Both the position numbers and the translations under genes were made by a program. Shown piece by piece: positions 49,155 through 55,427 of a stretch of DNA of 55,427 nt; the stretch's first letter is position 1, and every line of letters starts with the position of its first letter. The notes under the pieces were generated by a model. The model was not told where the DNA came from. It ran no database searches and saw only the letters and a program-made list of their open reading frames with translations. The DNA comes from an uncultured Rhodospirillales bacterium (GTDB taxonomy: Bacteria > Pseudomonadota > Alphaproteobacteria > CAAGCB01 > CAG-977): positions 1 to 55,427 of the forward strand of contig CACYSU010000015.1 of the NCBI GenBank assembly GCA_902777205.1, read 5' to 3'.

Positions 49155-50243
49155 ATGACCGTCCACGTCGTCGGCGCCGGAATGGCGGGATTGTCCGCCG
49201 CGTTCACCCTGACAAGGGCGGGCGTCCCCGTCGTCGTTCACGAATCCGCGGCGCGCGCGGGCGGGCGGTGCTGTTCCTTTTTCGATAAACGGCTGAACGC
49301 GGTGATCGACGCCGGAACGCATTTGATGCTGGGGGCGAACACGGCTTTGCTGGCGATGCTGGCCGAATGTCCGACGCGGACGCCGCTGAAAAACGCCGGC
49401 ACGAAAATGCTGTTTTTCAGAAAGGACGGAACGCGTTTTGAAATCGATACCGCGCGCCCGCTGTCCGCCGCCGCGCATCTGCCGGAACTGTATCCCCTGC
49501 TGTGCGAATCCGTGATGAACACCCCCGCGCGCCAAGCCGACGCGGCGATGTTTTTAAAAACGGCGGCCAAGTGTTTCGGCGCGAAAAACGGCGCGGTCTA
49601 TCTGGCCGATCCGTCCTTGCGCGACAGCGTCGTCGCCCCCGTCGAACAATACCTGAAACAGCGCGGCGTCGCTTTCCGTTTCGGCCGCCGGCTGCGGCGC
49701 GTCAGGGAAAACCGGCTGATATTCTTTGACGGCGAAGAAATCGAATTGAGCGGCGGCGACAAAGCGGTTTTGGCGGTCAGCCCCGACAGCCTGTCGCGCC
49801 TGATCGTCGGCGCGCCGGAATTTCCGCATCAAACGATCGTCAACCTGCATTACAAAACGGACGCCGCGATGCCCGCGCCGTTTTTCGGAATGACCGGCAT
49901 GACGGGGCATTGGGTCTTTGCCAAAAACGGCATTGTGTCGGTCACGATCAGCGCGGCGAACGATTTGACCGCGCGTTATTCGCCCGACGCTCTGGCCGGA
50001 TTGGCGTGGCGCGATCTGGCGCGGATTTTGAAAACGAATGAAGCCGCGCCGCCGTTCCGCGCCGTTTTGGAAAAAAGGGCGACGATTCTGCAAACCCGCG
50101 CCGTCAACCGGTCGCGGCTGAACCAAGACATCGGTTCCGGCACCGTTTTCATCGCCGGCGACGCGACGGCGACCGCCCTGCCCTGCACGATCGAAGGCGC
50201 GGTGCGTTCCGGCATCGCGGCGGCGCGTGCGGCTTTAAACTAA
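49155..50243 (+). CDS. hpnE: Hydroxysqualene dehydroxylase HpnE
   Basis: A 362-residue FAD-dependent amine-oxidase-fold enzyme. 'VHVVGAGMAGLSAAFTLTRAG' is the dinucleotide loop, 'VHESAARAGGRCCSFFD' the second, and 'FIAGDATATALPCTIEGAVRSG' (in pieces) the C-terminal FAD segment. HpnE reduces hydroxysqualene to squalene, the hopanoid precursor. Family members are usually somewhat over 400 residues; this one is short, mainly in the middle. Last gene of the squalene operon; no shc cyclase gene follows in the window. Confidence 0.9.
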   Translation: MTVHVVGAGMAGLSAAFTLTRAGVPVVVHESAARAGGRCCSFFDKRLNAVIDAGTHLMLGANTALLAMLAECPTRTPLKNAGTKMLFFRKDGTRFEIDTARPLSAAAHLPELYPLLCESVMNTPARQADAAMFLKTAAKCFGAKNGAVYLADPSLRDSVVAPVEQYLKQRGVAFRFGRRLRRVRENRLIFFDGEEIELSGGDKAVLAVSPDSLSRLIVGAPEFPHQTIVNLHYKTDAAMPAPFFGMTGMTGHWVFAKNGIVSVTISAANDLTARYSPDALAGLAWRDLARILKTNEAAPPFRAVLEKRATILQTRAVNRSRLNQDIGSGTVFIAGDATATALPCTIEGAVRSGIAAARAALN

Positions 50244-50251
50244 AAGCGATT

Positions 50252-50280
50252 TTGACATCGCGATCCGAAAACAGGACAAT
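50252..50280 (+). promoter_or_regulatory. Promoter of the superoxide dismutase gene
   Basis: TTGACA (50252-50257), 17 bases, GACAAT (50275-50280), 25 bases before the ATG. Confidence 0.65.
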
Positions 50281-50304
50281 GATTAAAAAATGAAAGGATC
50301 GCCC

Positions 50305-50904
50305 ATGTTTTTTGAATTGCCCCAACTGCCGTACGACACCGACGCGCTTTCACCGTTCATGTCAAAGGAAACAATCGCCCTGCATTACGGCAAACACCAC
50401 CAAACCTATGTCGCCAACCTGAACAATCTGCTTAAAGGAACGGATTTGAAATGCGACAATCTGGAATGTCTTATCGCCGAAACGGCCGGAAAACCGGATC
50501 AGACCGCCGTGTTCAACAACGCCGCGCAAGTATGGAACCATTCGTTTTTCTGGAAATGCCTGACCCCGCTGGGCGGCGGCGCATTGCCCGACGGAGCTTT
50601 TAAAAACGCCGTCCTGCGCGCCTTTGACAGCGAAGAGAATTTCAAAGAAAAGCTGAAAGAAGCCGCGCTTTCCCAATTCGGCAGCGGCTGGGCGTGGGTC
50701 GTCGCCGGCACGGACGGAATCGACATCGTCAAAACCGCCAACGCGGACACGCCCGTCGCGCGCGGGATGAAACCGCTGTTCACGATCGACGTTTGGGAAC
50801 ACGCCTATTATCTGGATTACAACAACCGCCGCGGCGATTACGTCCAAGCGTTGATCGACCGGCTGGCCAACTGGCATTTCGCGGCGGCGGCGTTCGCGTT
50901 TTAG
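50305..50904 (+). CDS. sodB: Superoxide dismutase, Fe type
   Basis: A 199-residue Fe/Mn superoxide dismutase. Metal ligands are His in 'ALHYGKHHQTYVANLN', His in 'AAQVWNHSFFWKCL', and Asp and His in 'TIDVWEHAYYLDY'. 'LKEAALSQFGSGWAWVV' and the Ala-Ala-Gln before the second ligand motif favour iron. It removes superoxide in the cytoplasm. ATG 50305 has AAAGGA eight bases ahead; ATG 50290 lies before that site. It has its own promoter and a strong terminator, so is monocistronic. Its presence shows that the organism meets oxygen. Confidence 0.96.
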   Translation: MFFELPQLPYDTDALSPFMSKETIALHYGKHHQTYVANLNNLLKGTDLKCDNLECLIAETAGKPDQTAVFNNAAQVWNHSFFWKCLTPLGGGALPDGAFKNAVLRAFDSEENFKEKLKEAALSQFGSGWAWVVAGTDGIDIVKTANADTPVARGMKPLFTIDVWEHAYYLDYNNRRGDYVQALIDRLANWHFAAAAFAF

Positions 50905-50928
50905 CCAGACGCCCCGCCCCGTTAACGA

Positions 50929-50959
50929 AAAGCCCTTGTTTTTCAACAAGGGCTTTTTG
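50929..50959. terminator. Bidirectional terminator between sodB and the antiporter gene
   Basis: AGCCCTTGTT (50931-50940), loop TTTC, AACAAGGGCT (50945-50954), with A tract before and TTTTT after. Perfect 10-bp stem serving convergent genes. Confidence 0.92.
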
Positions 50960-50961
50960 CT

Positions 50962-52515
50962 TTATTTCTTTTTGTCGTCCATATGGCGCAGCCGGATGAA
51001 CATCGGTTCGCCGCGGTCGCGCATTCTGTGCGCCAAATCGTCCTCCGCTTTCTTTTTCGCCTCCGCCGTATCCTGTTCCAAACAATAGGCGTGTATCTGG
51101 TTCAGTATGACATACAGCCGTTTTTTCGCCCTGTTCCACAATTCGCGCGGCTTTGACATTTTGTCGGTTTCATCGTGTATCTGTAAATCAAGGATACCGG
51201 AAAGCGCTTTGACCGCCCCCATGACGGAACGCAACAGGGCGGATTTCGCGGAAACGTAAATTTTGGGGTCTTTGTCCCCGCGCGGCGCGCCCAACGGTTC
51301 GCCCATTTCACGCAATTCATCGGGTGTCGGGTTATCGTGGCTGAGGTTCAAGACCTTCGCCAGCGAAGCCAGCGTCTGCCCCTGCAGCAAAACGGACACG
51401 ATCACAAGGAAGAAAATCACGTTGAACAGTTCCCGCGCGCCATCAATGTTGTTCATCAACGGATACGTCGCCAAAATGATCGGTACGGCGCCTTTCAGCC
51501 CCGCCCAGCTGATGAACAGCTTTTCGCTGCGGCTGTAATCGCTTTTTGCCAGACACAAAAACACGGCCAGCGGACGAGCGACCATGATCAGGCAGACCGT
51601 CGCGCTCAGCGCCGTTCCGAACAGGCCGCCCAATTCCTTGGGGTTGACAAACAGCCCCAGCGTCAGGAACATCATGATCTGCATCACCCACGACAGGGCG
51701 GATTGAAACTGGATGAACGGGTTTTTATACGGGTACGACGCGTTGCCCAAAACGATCCCCGCGATATACAGCGCCAGATAGCCGCTGCCGCCGACCAGCT
51801 GGGTCAGCGAAAAGATCAGGCAGACGACGCTGACGCCGAAAACGGGGTAAAGGCCTTGATAGACAAAGGAAAACTTTTTCAAAACGGCCAAAGCCAGAAC
51901 ACCCAGCCCGTACCCCAGCACGACGCCCAGCCCCATTTGCAACACCAGCATCACAATCAGGTTCAGGCTTGAAAAGCTATCCCCCGCCGTCAGATAGGCG
52001 ATCGCCCCGACGGATAAAATCACCGCCATGGGGTCGTTTGAACCGGATTCGTATTCCAGAACGGATTTTAATTTCGGGTTGTTCAAATAAAGCCCGTTCG
52101 TCCTTAAAATGTTAAACACCGCCGGCGCGTCCGTGGACGACAGGATGACGCTGAGCAGCAGCGCGATCGCGAACGGCATTTCCAACAGGTAAAACGATAA
52201 AACGAACATAAACACCGCCGTCAGCGCGACCCCGACGGTGGCCAGCAAAGTGCCGCGCCCCAAAACGCTTTTGATCGACGGCCATCCGGATTCCAGCCCG
52301 CCGGAAAACAAAATGAACGCCAAAGCGAACGAACCGATGTAATTGCTCAGCTCCGCGGAATAAAACTGTATCCCCGCCCCGTCCGATCCGGCGATCATGC
52401 CGACGGCCAAGAAAACCAGCAAGGACGGTATCCCCAATTTACTGGAAATTCTGTTCGCGAAAACGCACATCAACAACAATACGCCGCCAAGGGCCATTAA
52501 AATTTCCAGTTTCAT
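50962..52515 (-). CDS. nhaP2: CPA1-family K+(Na+)/H+ antiporter, NhaP2-like
   Basis: A 517-residue inner-membrane antiporter with about twelve helices in the first 390 residues. 'LSSTDAPAVFNILRTNGL' and 'VLEYESGSNDPMAVIL' carry the ion-binding Asp residues of CPA1 carriers ('SNDP'), and 'ISWAGLKGAVPIILATYPL' is another family motif. The remaining 120 residues are a cytoplasmic, TrkA-C-like regulatory tail ending in a charged helix. It exchanges K+ or Na+ for H+. The preferred ion cannot be read. It is transcribed alone, between two terminators. Confidence 0.92.
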   Translation of the reverse strand: MKLEILMALGGVLLLMCVFANRISSKLGIPSLLVFLAVGMIAGSDGAGIQFYSAELSNYIGSFALAFILFSGGLESGWPSIKSVLGRGTLLATVGVALTAVFMFVLSFYLLEMPFAIALLLSVILSSTDAPAVFNILRTNGLYLNNPKLKSVLEYESGSNDPMAVILSVGAIAYLTAGDSFSSLNLIVMLVLQMGLGVVLGYGLGVLALAVLKKFSFVYQGLYPVFGVSVVCLIFSLTQLVGGSGYLALYIAGIVLGNASYPYKNPFIQFQSALSWVMQIMMFLTLGLFVNPKELGGLFGTALSATVCLIMVARPLAVFLCLAKSDYSRSEKLFISWAGLKGAVPIILATYPLMNNIDGARELFNVIFFLVIVSVLLQGQTLASLAKVLNLSHDNPTPDELREMGEPLGAPRGDKDPKIYVSAKSALLRSVMGAVKALSGILDLQIHDETDKMSKPRELWNRAKKRLYVILNQIHAYCLEQDTAEAKKKAEDDLAHRMRDRGEPMFIRLRHMDDKKK

Positions 52516-52620
52516 GAAATACCTCTAAAATCTTTTGAAAATAACACTATTCAGTGTGCCTGATTTTTTTGATAAAAGTCAACGGACTTTTCGGTTTGAC
52601 GCGATTTGATCCGGACATGA

Positions 52621-52646
52621 AAAAAGCGCCCCGCAGGGCGCTTTTT
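52621..52646. terminator. Intrinsic terminator of the sec operon
   Basis: AAAAAGCGCCC (52621-52631), loop CGCA, GGGCGCTTTTT (52636-52646). Perfect stem just past the secF stop on the minus strand. Confidence 0.92.
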
Positions 52647-52661
52647 CCGGCATTCAAACGA

Positions 52662-53597
52662 TCATTCCGCCGTTTCAAACGGATTGACGTTCTTGTTTTT
52701 ATTTTCCATCGTTTTGCGGATGTCCATATACAGCAACACCGGCATGGCGACGTAAATCGACGAATAGGTGCCGACAATAATTCCCCACAGCATGATCAGG
52801 GCGAAACCCTGCAGCACGGATCCGCCCAAAAACAGCATCACCGTCAGCATGATGATCGTGGACATCCCCGTCAGCAGCGTGCGGGGCAGCATTTCGTTCG
52901 TCGTTTTATTGATCATCTCGTCAATCGGCATTTTGCGGTATTTGTGCAGGTTTTCGCGCATACGGTCATAGGAAACGATCGTGTCGTTGACCGAAAAACC
53001 GGCCAGCGTCATCAATCCGGCGATGATCGTCATGTCGAAATCCAGCTGGAACACGGAAAACAGGCCGACCGCGATGATGATGTCGTGGATCAGGGACAGC
53101 ATCGTCCCCAACGCGAATTCCCATTCAAACCGCGTCCACACATACGCCGTGATCATCACGCCCGCCAGAATGACGGCCAGCACGCAGTTGCGGATCAATT
53201 CGGCGCCGACGCGCGGTCCGACCATTTCAACGCGGCGGAACGTGTATTCGTCGCCCAGTTCGGCGCGGATGACCTTGGTGATTTTCATCTGTTCCTGTTC
53301 GTTGTCGCCGCGTCCCAAAGCGGTGATCAGGACTTCCGTCCCGTTTTCCCCGACGGGCTGCAAATCGACGCCCAAACCGGACAGTCTGTCGCGCATATCC
53401 TTCATGTCGATTTTCTGTTCGGCCTGCACTTCCATCAAAACGCCGCCTTTGAAATCAATGCCGTAGTTCATGCCTTTGGTGGCGACGGACACGATCGAAA
53501 TCAAACACAGCAGGACGGAAACGAAGAAAGCGGGTTTGCGCGCGCCGATGAAATTAATGTGCGTCGGTTTAATGAAATAGTGAATCAGTCTAGGCAT
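52662..53597 (-). CDS. secF: Protein translocase subunit SecF
   Basis: A 311-residue SecF with six helices. 'NYGIDFKGGVLMEVQ' is the Sec_GG motif opening the periplasmic P4 domain; 'VGPRVGAELIRNCVLAVILAGVMI' (in pieces) starts helix 2; 'LAGFSVNDTIVSYDRMRE' is the conserved Asn-Asp-Thr helix. With SecD it uses proton flow to pull exported proteins across the inner membrane. AAGGAG lies before ATG. 12 bases follow secD; this is the last gene of yajC-secD-secF. Confidence 0.97.
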   Translation of the reverse strand: MPRLIHYFIKPTHINFIGARKPAFFVSVLLCLISIVSVATKGMNYGIDFKGGVLMEVQAEQKIDMKDMRDRLSGLGVDLQPVGENGTEVLITALGRGDNEQEQMKITKVIRAELGDEYTFRRVEMVGPRVGAELIRNCVLAVILAGVMITAYVWTRFEWEFALGTMLSLIHDIIIAVGLFSVFQLDFDMTIIAGLMTLAGFSVNDTIVSYDRMRENLHKYRKMPIDEMINKTTNEMLPRTLLTGMSTIIMLTVMLFLGGSVLQGFALIMLWGIIVGTYSSIYVAMPVLLYMDIRKTMENKNKNVNPFETAE

Positions 53598-53609
53598 TTC
53601 AAATACTCC

Positions 53610-55169
53610 TTACACATTGAGTTTCTTGGGTTTGCAGAATTTGACCCACGCCAGAATCAGGACTTTGGTCACATACACGGCGGTGAACACGGACGTCACC
53701 AACCCCAAACACGTCGTCACGCCGAACCCGCGGACAGGTCCGTTACCCAGCCAGATCAGGATCAATCCGGCGAACAGGCTGGTCAGGTTGGAATCGAAAA
53801 TCGCCGACGAAGCGTTTTCAAAACCGGCCTCAACCGTGTTCAAAACGGATTTGCCGTAAGCCTGTTCCTCGCGCATACGTTCGTAAATCAAAACGTTGGC
53901 GTCCACGGCCATGCCCAACGTCAACGCGATACCGGCGATCCCCGGCAGCGTCAGCGTCGCCCCCAGCGCGCTCATCGCGCCGCACAGCAAAACCAAGTTC
54001 AGCACCAAAGCGATGTCGGCGAACAATCCGAACACACCGTAGGTGGCCACGACGAACGCCAACACCAAAACCATACCGATCAGGCACGATTTTTTACCGG
54101 CGTCGATCGAATCCGTTCCCAATCCGGGGCCGACGATGCGTTCTTCGACCACTTCCAGCGGCGCGGGCAAAGCGCCCGAACGCAGCATCAACGCCAAATC
54201 GGACGCACTTTGAACCGTAAAGCTGCCGGTGATGATGCCGGAACCGCCCGTGATCGCGCTTTTCACTTCGGGCGCGGTAATGACCTTGCCGTCCAAAACG
54301 ATCGCCAGACGCCGGCCGACGCCGTCGCGCGTCGCCGCGCCGAAACGTTTGGAACCGTAGGAATTGAAACGGAAAGCGACAACGGGTTCCCCTTCGGCGA
54401 AATCGGCGCGGGCGTCCGTCAAATGTTCGCCCCCGACAATCGGTTTGCGCTCAATGACGTAAAACGCGGCGCTGGCGTCTTCCGCCCCCTGCACCACCTT
54501 TGATTCCGGCGAAATCTTGCCGCGGCGGGCATCCGCCATGGTCGTCGTTTCGTCAACGAAATGGAACGTCATTTTTGCGGTTTTCCCCAACAGTTTTTTG
54601 ACTTCGTTCGGGTCTTCGACGCCGGGCAGCTGCACCTGAATACGGTCGGAACCCTGACGCATGATCGACGGTTCGCGCGTTCCCAGCTGGTCGATACGGC
54701 GGCGGACGATTTCAATCGACTGATCAACGGCGTTGGCTTTGATTTTCGTCAAAGCGACATCCGTATAGCGAACGGTCACGACATCGCCTTTTTCCGTCAC
54801 GTCCAGATTGCCCTTGTCGATTTTACGCAGCAACTCTTTGGCCTTGGCGATTTGTTCGCTTTTCACGATTTTAACGGTCAAGGCGTCGTCCTGAACGGTC
54901 AGCCCCGTATAGCGGACGCCCTTTTCGCGCAAAACGCTGCGGGCGGCTTCCTGCACGGAATTCAGCTGGTCGATGACGACCTGTTTCAAATCCACCTGCA
55001 ACAACAGCTGCGACCCGCCCTGCAGATCCAGCCCCAACGTCATCGGCTGCCACCATTCGGGCAGCTTTTCCTGCTGGCTTTTGGGCAGAAAATTGGGAAT
55101 ACAGAAAAACAGCCCCAACGCGGTGATCGCGCCGATCAGAGCCACTTTCCATTTCGGATAGTTAAACAT
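53610..55169 (-). CDS. secD: Protein translocase subunit SecD
   Basis: A 519-residue SecD with six helices. 'MTLGLDLQGGSQLLLQVD' is the family opening, 'VRRRIDQLGTREPSIMRQGSDRIQVQLPG' (in pieces) the periplasmic P1 part, 'VVEERIVGPGLGTDSIDAG' the linker, and 'GMAVDANVLIYERMREE' the conserved proton-pathway helix with Asp. AAAGGA lies before ATG. It is 11 bases after yajC and 12 bases before secF. Confidence 0.97.
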   Translation of the reverse strand: MFNYPKWKVALIGAITALGLFFCIPNFLPKSQQEKLPEWWQPMTLGLDLQGGSQLLLQVDLKQVVIDQLNSVQEAARSVLREKGVRYTGLTVQDDALTVKIVKSEQIAKAKELLRKIDKGNLDVTEKGDVVTVRYTDVALTKIKANAVDQSIEIVRRRIDQLGTREPSIMRQGSDRIQVQLPGVEDPNEVKKLLGKTAKMTFHFVDETTTMADARRGKISPESKVVQGAEDASAAFYVIERKPIVGGEHLTDARADFAEGEPVVAFRFNSYGSKRFGAATRDGVGRRLAIVLDGKVITAPEVKSAITGGSGIITGSFTVQSASDLALMLRSGALPAPLEVVEERIVGPGLGTDSIDAGKKSCLIGMVLVLAFVVATYGVFGLFADIALVLNLVLLCGAMSALGATLTLPGIAGIALTLGMAVDANVLIYERMREEQAYGKSVLNTVEAGFENASSAIFDSNLTSLFAGLILIWLGNGPVRGFGVTTCLGLVTSVFTAVYVTKVLILAWVKFCKPKKLNV

Positions 55170-55180
55170 CAGGGTTTCCT

Positions 55181-55427
55181 TTATTTCTTGGTTAAAACGT
55201 CTTTCAGGCCTTCGCTGCCCTTTTTGGCGTTATCGTTCACCGATTCCTCTTCCGTAAACGGCTGGTTCGGCTGAGAGCGGCGTCCCAAAACGCGGTCGCG
55301 CACGACGATGACGCGCACGCCGTCGGCGATTTCAACCAGCAAATCGTCCGAATTGGAACGGATGACTTTGCCGACGACGCCGCCCGTCCTCACGATCGTG
55401 TCGCCGCGGGAAACGTTCATCTGCATC
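55181..55427 (-). CDS. yajC: Preprotein translocase subunit YajC, 5' end beyond the window
   Basis: The C-terminal 81 residues of YajC. 'GDTIVRTGGVVGKVIRSNSDDLLVEIADGVRVIVVRDRV' (read in pieces) is the soluble core; the N-terminal membrane helix lies off the right edge. The first Met visible here is internal, since the family has about 30 more residues before it. YajC accompanies SecDF in the inner membrane. The tail after 'RRSQPNQPF' is acidic and typical of alphaproteobacteria. First gene seen of yajC-secD-secF. Confidence 0.93.
   Translation of the reverse strand, partial: MQMNVSRGDTIVRTGGVVGKVIRSNSDDLLVEIADGVRVIVVRDRVLGRRSQPNQPFTEEESVNDNAKKGSEGLKDVLTKK

Overview
The window looks like chromosome of an uncultured, probably host-associated alphaproteobacterium. 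The evidence is gene order and content: trigger factor-clpP-clpX-lon, priA next to a small transaldolase and a XerC-type recombinase, ppx-rlmE-rsmB, trmFO followed by hpnC-hpnD-hpnE, and yajC-secD-secF. A cysteine-bearing Mrp ATPase, a flavodoxin-like reductase and a nitroreductase would suit low-oxygen life. The lineage is an inference; there is no rRNA here to confirm it.

Left part (1-11145), accessory. The edge holds a truncated ORF, an AlpA/excisionase-like HTH protein and a two-helix membrane protein, probably the end of an integrated element. Next come two tandem paralogous lipoproteins with a DUF4105-like envelope protein, then three neighbouring genes carrying four copies of a HExxH metallopeptidase-like domain (DUF6782-like). 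rpsU follows with a long structured leader, and then a 552-residue lysine/alanine-rich protein of unknown function.

Centre-left (11146-16732), a complete type II-C CRISPR-Cas locus. It has a tracrRNA on the minus strand, cas9-cas1-cas2 on the plus strand, a bidirectional terminator, and an array of 14 full 36-bp repeats plus one truncated copy with 14 spacers. Read on the minus strand, each full repeat contains a near-consensus sigma-70 promoter (TTGACA, 16 nt, TGC-TATAAT) whose -10 box ends on the last repeat base. Each spacer could therefore be transcribed from its own promoter, towards cas2. The tracrRNA and cas9 promoters appear to overlap head to head inside a 26-bp dyad. This is the most interesting system in the window.

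Middle (16965-30246). A flavodoxin-like oxidoreductase, a long GH77 4-alpha-glucanotransferase, an ankyrin protein, a short gene plus an orphan flagellar-rod-like gene, and tRNA-Lys and a CAU tRNA are followed by a protein quality-control block on the minus strand: mrp, lon (with a candidate heat-shock promoter), clpX, clpP and trigger factor (with a histone-H1-like basic tail). tRNA-Leu and tRNA-Thr stand divergently upstream.

Right part (30314-55427). Mostly housekeeping: a PEGA-type lipoprotein; ppx-rlmE-rsmB overlapping by 4 bp each; priA; transaldolase; xerC; two paralogous small membrane-anchored proteins; MarC; nitroreductase; an ATP-grasp/esterase pair; a rhodanese-like (catalytic Cys absent)/pentapeptide/Sel1 operon; trmFO-hpnCDE for squalene formation; Fe-superoxide dismutase; a CPA1 antiporter; and secF-secD-yajC, truncated at the edge. 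I saw no insertion sequences, rRNA or second CRISPR array.
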